The notes under the pieces were generated by a model. That model was not told the DNA's origin. It was given only the letters and a program-made list of their open reading frames with translations, and searched no databases. DNA of 34,312 nt, from NCBI GenBank assembly GCA_905209435.1, contig CAJLTE010000027.1, positions 1-34,312 of the forward strand, written 5' to 3'. This document shows positions 16,245-24,017 of this stretch, piece by piece. Numbering within the stretch: the first letter of the stretch is position 1; each line of letters starts with the position of its first letter. Origin of the DNA: an uncultured Blautia sp. GTDB taxonomy: Bacteria; Bacillota_A; Clostridia; Lachnospirales; Lachnospiraceae. The translations under genes were made by a program, and so were the position numbers.

Positions 16245-16784
16245 TTAAAACTCAAACTTCCTAATTTCGCAATTCTTAATTCCAAACTTTGCAAATTCCT
16301 CATTCGTCATATCTGAAAAATAAGACTGAATCGCTCTCGAAATCCCATTATGCGCAACCAGCAGATAAACCTTATCATCCGCCTCTTTCTTAATATCATC
16401 GATCAGATTATAAATCCTCTGACAAAGATGAAGCATAGATTCTCCACCTTCATAAGTATTGGCAAAACTTTCTTTCGCTTTCTTAAACTCCTCTCCATTT
16501 CTCGGCGTAGACTCATACTTACCAAAATTCTGTTCCTTCAGTCTTGGTTCCATTCTCGCCGGAATTCCTGTAATCTCGGATACATGTCTCGCAGTCTCAG
16601 CCGCACGTACCAGCGGAGAATAAAGAATCTCATCAATATGAATCCCCTGCTTCAGAATTTCCTCACCAAGCTCCTTCGCCTGCTCATGACCTTTCTCAGT
16701 AAGCTCAATATCTGTCGCACCACAGATTTTATTCTCTACATTCCACACAGTCTGTCCATGTCTCGCAAAATAAAAATATCCCAT
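16245..16784 (-). CDS. Histidine phosphatase family protein
   Basis: This is a 179-residue member of the branch-1 histidine phosphatase (phosphoglycerate-mutase-like) superfamily. The phosphorylated histidine is in RHGQT (8-12). SPLVRAAETA (56-65) supplies a phosphate-binding arginine. E84 is in the place of the acid residue, and the second catalytic histidine is in VAHNG (143-147). It is shorter than true cofactor-dependent phosphoglycerate mutases (about 230-250), so a small-molecule phosphatase (GpmB/CobC-like) is more likely. CobC-like alpha-ribazole phosphatase activity would suit a neighbourhood rich in corrinoid genes, but the sequence does not decide this. The ATG follows AGGAAA. The gene is convergent with mscL. 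Confidence 0.87.
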   Translation of the reverse strand: MGYFYFARHGQTVWNVENKICGATDIELTEKGHEQAKELGEEILKQGIHIDEILYSPLVRAAETARHVSEITGIPARMEPRLKEQNFGKYESTPRNGEEFKKAKESFANTYEGGESMLHLCQRIYNLIDDIKKEADDKVYLLVAHNGISRAIQSYFSDMTNEEFAKFGIKNCEIRKFEF

Positions 16785-16974
16785 CGTATCTCATTTCCTT
16801 TCCTGTCTGATCTGGTACATTGTCACATCATGTACCGATATTTCTCTGGTTCACGGCAGGCACACTTTATTCTATACCAGCCTCTTATCAGACATTTTAC
16901 CAATCCACACTCAGAAACTCAATACTCTGGGATATTCCATTTTTCAATAACGGTATCCGTTTCTACCTATACCC

Positions 16975-18558
16975 TTATTCTTTCTCTTCCTCCTGCTCCA
17001 GCAGCCTGAATGATAATTCCAGATAAAAAATCTCCTCCGGATCATCCAGGTCAGACTGTAAGATCTCCCTAATCCTGTCCAATCTGTAAAGAAACGTACT
17101 TCGATGTATAAACAGCTCCCTCGCTGCCTGAGTCGCACTCAGATGTTCTTCCAGATACACCCTCAGCGTTTCCATATATTGTGTCTGATTTTCTTCATCA
17201 TGCTTCTTCAGTTCCAGCAGTCCCTCATGGCAGATCATTGACCCCGGCAGCCTTCTTGTAGACTGTTCCAGTATATACGTCAGTGCCACCTGACTGAAAT
17301 AATGGATCCACAGATAAGGTTTCTTACGACTTCCTACATCCAACGCAGTCTTCGCCTGTACATACTGTCTACGCAGATTCATATGCCCTTCCATCACCCT
17401 GCTGTATCCCGCTTTCAAATAAGTATCACGGATGAAATAAATCAGCTTGCCTGCCACCTCTTCCTGATTCATTCCCAGTCTGGTAAGATTAAAAAATACT
17501 ACAATTTCATCCTGATAAAGAAAGCTCACCGAATCTGGAACTTTCTTCTTAATATACCGGCAAATTGCTTTCGTGGAAAGATTCTGTTGATTCAGATAAA
17601 TAATCTGCAGAATCAGGCACATATATTCATGGTTTCCACTCCATCCCAGTTCACTCAATTCCCTGCTCACTTGCATATAATCCGCTGTCCTGTCAGACAG
17701 AATCCTGACAAAAATCTGCTCCATATCCCTGTCCGGATCTTCTTCCTCCGCTTCATGTGCAAGCAGATACTCCAGTTTCTCCACCAAAATATCCAGCACA
17801 CAGATAACCCGCGGCGTAATCTCTGCCCTGCATTCCGTCAAAACCAGCCTATGAGTGGCTTTCTCATCCACAAACAGATTTCTGTTCATTGAACGGCATC
17901 CACTGATATAAGCCGGAAACATCACATATTCATGTGTATCTGCCATCTCACGGTAAGTCTCATTCTGCAGAAGCGCATTTACATACTCCATATTCAGCCC
18001 GTCATCTGTGTACAGCCGCGCTCTGTGCGGTAAATACTCACTTCCCGCTTCCGCCACAAAAGTAAAATCCAGTCCCATTACAGTCAGCGGATTCTGCAGA
18101 AATTCTGAAGTCACCTGCAAGAGCCGGTCCATTCCGGCATGCTCTAACATCAGGTCATGGATCTTTCGTTCCCATTCATCAGCTGCATCAAAAATCTCCT
18201 GCATGTCATTCATAAATTCTGCGATTTCTTCCAGACTCTCAAGCGCCACCTGAATATAAGCCCTTTTCCCAACTGCCTCTCCTTCCTCTTCTTTTCTGGC
18301 AGCATCTTTTTGTTTACAGAAAATCCAGAAAATATCTTCCATCTTCGAACTTACTGGCTCCCACTCATCAGCATTACAGCCCTGAATCACATATGCATGT
18401 CCTGCCCGAAATCCGTCTTCTGACTTTTTTCCCTTTTTGCTTATTCCACAACGCAAAAAAGGGCGTAGATATCCGTCTGAACCGGATAAATTCCCCCTTT
18501 CCAGAATTTCATATTTCTCTTTTATTTTCTCATATAAATAAACTGATGACAGCCGCAA
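16975..18558 (-). CDS. PucR-family transcriptional regulator
   Basis: This cytoplasmic regulator has about 527 residues. The C-terminal 70 residues form the PucR/CdaR-type helix-turn-helix: EEHLSATQAARELFIHRSTF followed by LYRLDRIREIL. The middle has a GGDEF-like CdaR region (MCLILQIIYLNQQ, ISFLYQDEIVVFFN-type strands). The N-terminal half looks like a sensor domain. TTG at 18558 has AGGAGG 9 bp upstream. The longer reading frame from TTG 18588 has no ribosome binding site, so I chose 18558. It lies downstream of a corrinoid-protein gene with no terminator between them, so they may be co-transcribed. Control of the corrinoid methyl-transfer genes is the obvious guess. The effector is unknown. 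Confidence 0.82.
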   Translation of the reverse strand: MRLSSVYLYEKIKEKYEILERGNLSGSDGYLRPFLRCGISKKGKKSEDGFRAGHAYVIQGCNADEWEPVSSKMEDIFWIFCKQKDAARKEEEGEAVGKRAYIQVALESLEEIAEFMNDMQEIFDAADEWERKIHDLMLEHAGMDRLLQVTSEFLQNPLTVMGLDFTFVAEAGSEYLPHRARLYTDDGLNMEYVNALLQNETYREMADTHEYVMFPAYISGCRSMNRNLFVDEKATHRLVLTECRAEITPRVICVLDILVEKLEYLLAHEAEEEDPDRDMEQIFVRILSDRTADYMQVSRELSELGWSGNHEYMCLILQIIYLNQQNLSTKAICRYIKKKVPDSVSFLYQDEIVVFFNLTRLGMNQEEVAGKLIYFIRDTYLKAGYSRVMEGHMNLRRQYVQAKTALDVGSRKKPYLWIHYFSQVALTYILEQSTRRLPGSMICHEGLLELKKHDEENQTQYMETLRVYLEEHLSATQAARELFIHRSTFLYRLDRIREILQSDLDDPEEIFYLELSFRLLEQEEEKE

Positions 18559-18651
18559 GTCTACAATCCTCCTGTCGCATAATTCCAACGCTTATTGTAC
18601 CAGTCAATTCCATATCAAATCCACTTCATACACGTCTGCAGGCCTCATTTC

Positions 18652-19287
18652 TCACACAATAAACGTCTTCGCAACTTCCACAGCTTCAATACAGTTCTCC
18701 GTATAAGCATCTGCTCCCATATTCTTCGCCAACTGCTCAGTCACTGCGCCGCCGCCAACCATAATCTTAAACTTATGCTTACTGCTGCTTCGCTTCAAAG
18801 ACTTCACCACCTGCTCCATCTCCGGGATTGAAGTGCTCAAAAGAGAGGAAATGCACACGATCGACACATCCGGATTCTGTTTTACAGCACGCATAAACTG
18901 CTTCTCCGAAATATCCACCCCCAGATCGATCACCTTAAATCCTGCACTTCTGAACATGATCGCAACCAGATTCTTACCAACATCATGAAGATCTCCCTCC
19001 ACAGTTCCAAGAATCACAGTCCCGATATTCCGCCTGCTAAACTGCGCGTCTTGTTCCTCAAGCAGTTCAAACCCCTTACGCACACTTCGAGCCGCCGCCA
19101 GAATTTTAATAATATCCGCACCATTAGATTTATAATTCTCTCCCACTGTTCTCATAGCAGGAGTCATCGCTTCCTCTACGATCCGTGCAGAAGAAATATG
19201 CTGCTTTATCGCCTCTCTAACCAGCTTCTCCGTATCCCCCGGATGACCGTCTTCAATTGCTTTCTGTAACTGTTCAAGTACTGTCAT
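18652..19287 (-). CDS. Corrinoid (cobalamin-binding) protein, second copy
   Basis: This 211-residue methyl-carrier protein of the MtaC/MtbC/methionine-synthase B12-domain type has an N-terminal helical cap (about 1-85) and a Rossmann-like B12 domain. The domain carries GDLHDVGKN (98-106); H101 is the lower cobalt ligand. SLLSTS (about 148-153) and VGGGAVTE follow, as expected. It carries a methyl group between a substrate methyltransferase and an acceptor methyltransferase. It is about the same length as the corrinoid protein at 22414-23052 but clearly diverged. The ATG has only a poor GGCGGG-like ribosome binding site. A terminator hairpin lies just 32 bp upstream, within its own predicted leader, so expression may be set by attenuation. 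Confidence 0.9.
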   Translation of the reverse strand: MTVLEQLQKAIEDGHPGDTEKLVREAIKQHISSARIVEEAMTPAMRTVGENYKSNGADIIKILAAARSVRKGFELLEEQDAQFSRRNIGTVILGTVEGDLHDVGKNLVAIMFRSAGFKVIDLGVDISEKQFMRAVKQNPDVSIVCISSLLSTSIPEMEQVVKSLKRSSSKHKFKIMVGGGAVTEQLAKNMGADAYTENCIEAVEVAKTFIV

Positions 19288-19318
19288 ATATCAAGCCCGC
19301 CCTTAACCATTCTCCTAC

Positions 19319-19352
19319 AAAAAATCCCCCGCCTTACGGCGAAGGATTTTTT
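19319..19352 (-). terminator. Leader terminator (possible attenuator) before corrinoid gene
   Basis: On the minus strand, a CC-CGCC / GGCG-GG stem with flanking A-runs and T-runs ends in ATTTTTTG. It lies between a promoter (19407-19436) and the corrinoid gene start at 19287. It may simply end the DUF2284 transcript. Its position after a promoter would make it a conditional terminator. Confidence 0.65.
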
Positions 19353-19406
19353 ATATCCATTCACGCTCACAATTACTGCAATAACTGCGTTCTCAACATA
19401 TATTCT

Positions 19407-19436
19407 ATCATAGCACGCCGTCATTTACAATGTAAA
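19407..19436 (-). promoter_or_regulatory. Promoter with embedded palindrome for corrinoid gene
   Basis: On the minus strand there is TTTACA (19431-19436), an 18-bp spacer and TATGAT (19407-19412). The -35 box is one arm of the perfect palindrome TTTACATTGTAAA (19424-19436), a candidate repressor or activator site. Confidence 0.5.
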
Positions 19437-19489
19437 AGCACTTTCATTTTCATCCTGTAACCCCCTCTGTAAAAACACTACTGAACTTT

Positions 19490-20026
19490 TCACTCCAGTA
19501 AATAACAACTCGTATACGCAATCGTACAGTCTCCATAATAATACTGTAGCCCATTTGCCTGACAGACCTGCGTCACCAGCATTCCATAAGCTTCCATAGA
19601 CGAAAAAGCCTGCTTCGGAAATCTGCATGGCGCATCCGGATAAGTACAGACTTTGCATTTCGTACAACATCCTGCTCCAATTGCCAGCATATCCGGATAA
19701 AGTTCTCTCAGCTTTTTCTCAAACTCTACAAAATACTCTTTATGTCTGGCCTCCGTTTCCATCATGCCCTCGCCATCAAGAGCATCCTCCAGCTCACCAA
19801 CCGTCTGGACAATAATTCCATATTTATACTGACGGACTTTTGCTTCACATTCCTTAAGAGATCCGCATCCCGGAGGACAGCTCCAGCACTTGTCATATTT
19901 ATGACACGTATCCGCTGCACACATCTGCCTCACTTCCGGTTTCAGCTCAATCGTATCACAGTCCAACAATGCCACATATGAAAATCCCTGCTTCATTCCC
20001 ATCTGCTCTAATTTTTCCATATCCAT
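19490..20026 (-). CDS. DUF2284 cysteine-rich metal-binding protein
   Basis: This 178-residue soluble protein has two cysteine clusters. One is C36, C41, C47, C50, C54 and C60 (DKCWSCPPGCG within it). The other is C120, C121, C124, C127 and C134 (GCCTKCKVCTYPDAPC). This is the DUF2284 pattern, predicted to bind Fe-S clusters or zinc. From what is known of genome context, such genes often lie next to corrinoid methyltransferase genes, and that is the case here. A redox or metal-delivery role for the corrinoid proteins is possible but unproven. The ATG follows AGGGGG. It lies 130 bp after the activator gene in the same orientation. Confidence 0.85.
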   Translation of the reverse strand: MDMEKLEQMGMKQGFSYVALLDCDTIELKPEVRQMCAADTCHKYDKCWSCPPGCGSLKECEAKVRQYKYGIIVQTVGELEDALDGEGMMETEARHKEYFVEFEKKLRELYPDMLAIGAGCCTKCKVCTYPDAPCRFPKQAFSSMEAYGMLVTQVCQANGLQYYYGDCTIAYTSCYLLE

Positions 20027-20156
20027 AAACTCAATCCCCCTCTCAGAACTTTCATATAATCAAATTTTCACCCAATTCTAATAACTTTTTTAGTTCACGC
20101 AAAAAATATTCGTCCTATTCTCTACTTACTCATCACTCAATCATTGATCTCTGCTT

Positions 20157-21893
20157 TTATTCATTTACCTTAATAAATCCCAGTTCATCAATAAAATGAT
20201 CCTGAAACTCAGCCGAAGCAGCCAGCTCCACGAAATCAATCTTTCTCACCAGCTCATCCATCTCCAACATCTCATTCTCATTCACAAGCGCAATCTTCGC
20301 GCCCTCACCAGCAGCATTTCCTACTGGCTTCACTTCCTTCACAAGTGCTGTCGGAATCAGTCCGATTTTCCCTGCACTGACCGGATCCATATAATTACCA
20401 AAAGCACCCGCAATATATACTGAACTGATTTCATCTTCTGTAATACCAAGCCGTTCCATAAGCATCTGGATCCCAGCTGCAATCGCAGCTTTCGCAAGCT
20501 GGACCTCTCCGATATCCTTCTGTGTCAGATAAACCCCATGTTCATTCCCGGCCTGTTCCGGCGGCACCAGCATAAACACTCCTTGATTTTCCTGTCCGGT
20601 GCTCAACGCTCCATTCTCATCCAGCATTCCCGCATCCAGAAGCCCTGCCACCAGATCGATCAGACCCGAACCACACAAACCAACTGCCGGTTTATCTCCC
20701 ACAGTTGTATAACTCCATTTTCCAGCCTCATACTTCACATGATCCACGGCACCTGCTGCGCCACGCATTCCACACTCAATCTTCGCACCCTCAAAAGCAG
20801 GTCCCGCCGCAGTGGAACAAGTCACCAGATGCTCTCTGTTCCCCAAAACCATTTCACCATTCGTCCCAATATCAATCATCAGTGAGATCTCCTCTTGCAA
20901 GTCCTGCCTCAACGCCAGCAGACATCCACAAGTATCCGCCCCCACATAACCGGCAATATCCGGCAGCATGATCAACTCAGCTTTCCTGTGCACAGCCAGC
21001 CCATAATCCCCGGCATCCAACACCAGTCTCTCACTCACAGCCGGCGTATAAGGCGCATGTACCAGCGAAGCCGGAGAAATCCCCAGAAACAAATGATGCA
21101 TACAAGTATTTCCCACAATACACACCTGAAAAATATCTCTTCTGTCAATCCCAGCATCATCTGCCAGAATACCCAGCATCTCATTGACAGCTTCACGGAT
21201 ACACATACTCAGCACTTCAGCACCATGCTCCAACGCATAATTTGCCCGCATGATCACATCCGCTCCATACTGCGCCTGCGGATTCATCCGACTCTCCACC
21301 GCCATAGTCCTGCCATCCTCACCATCCAGCAAATACCCAGCGATCGTAGTCGTCCCAATATCAAACGCCGCCAGACACCGTCGTCCAGCAACTTTTCTCA
21401 TTTCCAGAATCCGCCGTCCACTATAAATCACATACCAGTCATCAGAATCTCTGCGCATTCCATACAGTTCTCCTGCTAACCTCAGATCCACTTCCATACT
21501 CTCCGGATCAACACCGCTATCTTTCTCCGCCAATTCATTCAAAAGTCTCTGCCAGTCTGACCGCTTCTCCCCAGGTTTCGCCTTCTCCAACTCAACCTGT
21601 GCCATCCGCAGTCCCGGTTCAAACACAACTTCTCTGTTAAATCCATCCGTCAAAATCTTCTCATTGCCAGCCTTGTCCAATGTCTCCACTACACAAGTCT
21701 CACCTTCACCAATCCGCACCTGACACGCCTTAACCACTTCACCATTAATCTTAACCAGACACTTTCCACATTTACCAAGACCTCCACAAGGCGCATCCGG
21801 TCTCAGTCCAGCCCTGATCTCCGCTTCCAGCACCGACATCCCGGCTTCCACCTCTATCTCAAAATTCTCTCTCACAAACTTTACCCAAGCCAT
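20157..21893 (-). CDS. Reductive activator of corrinoid proteins (2Fe-2S / ASKHA, RACo-like)
   Basis: This 578-residue ATP-dependent enzyme reduces inactive Co(II) corrinoid back to Co(I). The N-terminal ferredoxin-type domain has a plant-type 2Fe-2S set (C36, C42, C45, C57; PCGGLGKCGKC). A linker region follows. The ASKHA ATPase domain begins with AAFDIGTTTIAGYLLD near 175-190. A second phosphate loop, LMIDIGTNGEMVLG, is followed by GPAFEGAKIECGMRGA. This is the RACo/RamA-type DUF4445 arrangement. The ATG at 21893 has GGGAGG at a good distance. An upstream in-frame start at 21920 has none. It serves the two corrinoid proteins in the island. The 520-bp upstream spacer holds a large fold-back element. 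Confidence 0.92.
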   Translation of the reverse strand: MAWVKFVRENFEIEVEAGMSVLEAEIRAGLRPDAPCGGLGKCGKCLVKINGEVVKACQVRIGEGETCVVETLDKAGNEKILTDGFNREVVFEPGLRMAQVELEKAKPGEKRSDWQRLLNELAEKDSGVDPESMEVDLRLAGELYGMRRDSDDWYVIYSGRRILEMRKVAGRRCLAAFDIGTTTIAGYLLDGEDGRTMAVESRMNPQAQYGADVIMRANYALEHGAEVLSMCIREAVNEMLGILADDAGIDRRDIFQVCIVGNTCMHHLFLGISPASLVHAPYTPAVSERLVLDAGDYGLAVHRKAELIMLPDIAGYVGADTCGCLLALRQDLQEEISLMIDIGTNGEMVLGNREHLVTCSTAAGPAFEGAKIECGMRGAAGAVDHVKYEAGKWSYTTVGDKPAVGLCGSGLIDLVAGLLDAGMLDENGALSTGQENQGVFMLVPPEQAGNEHGVYLTQKDIGEVQLAKAAIAAGIQMLMERLGITEDEISSVYIAGAFGNYMDPVSAGKIGLIPTALVKEVKPVGNAAGEGAKIALVNENEMLEMDELVRKIDFVELAASAEFQDHFIDELGFIKVNE

Positions 21894-22065
21894 AAAAAAC
21901 CTCCCATATACACCCAACAATTAACTCCGTTCATCTATCTGCTCACATCCAGCATCTGCTTCACAACCTAACTTCACCAAACTGCCAATTGCAATCCCTT
22001 TCCCAATTCGGCATATCCGAATATCTGCTCTACAATTAGTCAAACACTACCGAAACCAGCTTACA

Positions 22066-22279
22066 GCTCAGAAAAATATTTTATTTCATGTGCATTTGCA
22101 GGAGTCTTAGATATTCTTAGCCCTCAGAAATCTGCGTTATGAGCAGACTGCATCACTGTCTGAGCGAAGTCTGCAACGAAGCGAGTTTGATAAGGCTGCT
22201 CATGCCCTTAGCAGATTTCTGAGAGCTTAGAATATCTTAGACTCCGAAACCGCACATGAAATAAAATATTTTTCTGAGC
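22066..22279. repeat. 214-nt fold-back (MITE-like) element
   Basis: The ends are a perfect 28-bp inverted repeat, beginning GCTCAGAAAAATATTTTAT at 22066 and ending with its complement at 22279. The arms remain nearly complementary for another 50-60 bp, including GATATTCTTAG and CTCAGAAATCTGC. The centre (22155-22200) forms a smaller GCAGACT/AGTCTGC hairpin. There is no coding capacity. It could be a MITE, or a long RNA hairpin if transcribed between the two genes. Confidence 0.75.
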
Positions 22280-22327
22280 GTCCTCTTTCATTATAACACG
22301 CCACAAAAAATCCCCAAATACGCGAAA

Positions 22328-22349
22328 GGACCACTCCACAGAGCAGTCC
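22328..22349 (-). terminator. Terminator-like hairpin after corrinoid gene
   Basis: GGACTGCTC-TGTG-GAGTGGTCC on the minus strand forms a stem with a two-base internal loop. It is followed by a short TTTC. It lies about 65 bp past the corrinoid-gene stop. The T-run is weak. Confidence 0.45.
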
Positions 22350-22413
22350 CTCCCCATTATATTTTCATGTTATACTTATACCCGTAATAACCAGGTTCAA
22401 GTTCAGATTCCGC

Positions 22414-23052
22414 TTAAGCCGCAGCCAACTTCTTAGCCAATGAAGCTGCACTGGCCGCATCATCAGAATAACCATCAGCCCCAATCTCCTCAGCAAACGC
22501 CTCGGTAATCGGTGCCCCGCCAACCATAACCTTAATATTGCCTCTGAAATCTGCCTCATTCAGCGCCTCAACAGTCTCTTTCAAAGCCGGCATAGTAGTT
22601 GTCAGTAAAGCAGAAAGTGCAATAATCTTAACATCCGGATTCTCTTTATAACACTCAATAATCTTAGCCGCCGGAACATCAACTCCAAGATCAATCACTT
22701 CAAAACCGGCACTCTCAATCATCATAGCAACCAGATTCTTACCAATATCATGAAGATCACCGGAAACAGTTGCAATAATAACTTTACCCAATGCACCTGT
22801 AGAACCACTTGCCAGATGCGGTTTCAGAACTTCAACGCCTTTCTTCATGGCACGTGCTGCAACCAGCATCTCCGGAACAAAAATTTCACCATTCTTAAAT
22901 TTATCACCAACAACAGACATGGCACTGATCATACCGTCATTCAGGATTGCAACCGGATCATCACCTTCATCAATGGCTTCCTGCACAGCCGGTCCTACTA
23001 ATTTCGCTTTTCCTTTTTCTACTAATTCAGCAACTTCATTTATTTTAGACAT
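22414..23052 (-). CDS. Corrinoid (cobalamin-binding) protein
   Basis: This is a 212-residue methyl-carrier protein. A helical cap domain (about 1-88, with EMLVAARAMKKG) precedes a B12 domain with GDLHDIGKN (98-106, ligand H101). A serine-rich ALLTTT element and VGGAPITEAFAEEIGADGYS near the C-terminus complete it. It would accept a methyl group from the UroD-fold methyltransferase and pass it to the DHP-synthase-fold one. The ATG at 23052 lies 7 bp after GGGAGGG. An in-frame TTG two codons earlier sits too close to it. It is the third gene of an MT I - MT II - corrinoid set with gaps of 39 and 107 bp. Confidence 0.93.
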   Translation of the reverse strand: MSKINEVAELVEKGKAKLVGPAVQEAIDEGDDPVAILNDGMISAMSVVGDKFKNGEIFVPEMLVAARAMKKGVEVLKPHLASGSTGALGKVIIATVSGDLHDIGKNLVAMMIESAGFEVIDLGVDVPAAKIIECYKENPDVKIIALSALLTTTMPALKETVEALNEADFRGNIKVMVGGAPITEAFAEEIGADGYSDDAASAASLAKKLAAA

Positions 23053-23159
23053 AATCAAACCCTCCCTGTTATTTTTTGAATCTTCATATCAAAATTCCAT
23101 ACATTCAAATTTTCTATCTTTATATCCACAGTCAAACCCTGCATTTCAGATTTTTCAGC

Positions 23160-23978
23160 TTATTTCTTTTTCACTGTACCGATCAATCCCTCTCTGTAAG
23201 CTCCGATATACTCCATACAGTAATCATCCAGACCAAGTAATGCCTCTGTTGCATAAACAAGTCCAAGCATATCCTTATTAGTCGGATCCATAATTCCGCT
23301 GTCCAGTCCGGCATTCATTGCCAGTACCAGGAAACCATAATTGATCAGCTTACGAACTGGCAGATTAAAGGAAATATTACTGATTGCTGCTGTGATATGA
23401 ATAGATGGATACTGCTCACGTACACTTGTGATCGTCTCAATATTAGTAGCAATACCATCCTCAGAAGTACAGAGCATCTCAACCAGCGGATCAATATGGA
23501 TTCTGTTCGGAGCAATTCCATACTCTTTCGCTTTCGCCATGATCTTGTCAAAAACTTTCAGCCGGTCTGCCGCACATTTCGGAATTCCTGTATTATCACT
23601 CAACAATGCAATTACCTGCCATCCTTCATTTCCCGGCTCTGCCATGATCGGAAAAATCGTATCAATCTTATGTCCCTCTCCTGATACAGAATTAAAAATT
23701 CCAGGTTTCTTACAGAATTTATACGCCTGTGCCAGAACATCCGGACTCGGACTGTCAATAGAAATCGGTAGATCCGTAACCTCCTGGATACAGTCGATCA
23801 TCCATTTCAGAGTTTCCACTTCCTCAGCTTCCGGAACAGAAGCACAACAGTCAATATAAGTAGCTCCACTTTCCGCCTGAAGCTTTGCTCTTGCTTTAAT
23901 AAATTCTGAATCTCTTTTCGCAATCGCTTCTGCAACAATCGGAATAGAGCCATTAATTTTTTCCCCAATAATAATCAT
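23160..23978 (-). CDS. Methyltetrahydrofolate:corrinoid methyltransferase (MT II)
   Basis: This 272-residue TIM-barrel enzyme of the pterin-binding (DHP synthase-like) family is similar to MeTr/AcsE and the MT II of O-demethylases. The N-terminus MIIIGEKINGSIPIV is the classic opening. YIDCCASVPEAEEVETLKWM and LPISIDSPSPDVL hold folate-binding aspartates. FNSVSGE follows, and the DPLVEMLCTSEDG strand is typical. In an O-demethylation pathway it moves the methyl group from the corrinoid protein to tetrahydrofolate. The ATG follows GGAGGTG. The position between the probable MT I gene and a corrinoid gene supports that role. Confidence 0.93.
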   Translation of the reverse strand: MIIIGEKINGSIPIVAEAIAKRDSEFIKARAKLQAESGATYIDCCASVPEAEEVETLKWMIDCIQEVTDLPISIDSPSPDVLAQAYKFCKKPGIFNSVSGEGHKIDTIFPIMAEPGNEGWQVIALLSDNTGIPKCAADRLKVFDKIMAKAKEYGIAPNRIHIDPLVEMLCTSEDGIATNIETITSVREQYPSIHITAAISNISFNLPVRKLINYGFLVLAMNAGLDSGIMDPTNKDMLGLVYATEALLGLDDYCMEYIGAYREGLIGTVKKK

Positions 23979-24017
23979 TTCTCAAACACCTCCAAAACCA
24001 CTTCCACTAAACAAAAA

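Larger units (their letters stand above)
21894..22413. other. 520-bp intergenic region in the methyl-transfer island
   Basis: The spacer between the activator gene and the first corrinoid gene holds the 214-nt fold-back element (22066-22279) and a terminator-like hairpin (22328-22349). It also has a short inverted repeat ATTCGG-CATAT-CCGAAT (22006-22022). I see no open reading frame of note and no clear promoter for the activator gene. Confidence 0.6.

Noticed and set aside
18559..18588. Longer PucR regulator starting at TTG 18588
   Set aside because: No ribosome binding site precedes it. AGGAGG is placed for TTG 18558.
19288..19406. A cobalamin riboswitch before the corrinoid gene
   Set aside because: The leader is about 85-120 nt and I could not find the B12-box. 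The known element is about 200 nt.
22066..22279. A CRISPR array or IS element
   Set aside because: There is one long inverted pair, not direct repeats with spacers, and no transposase frame.
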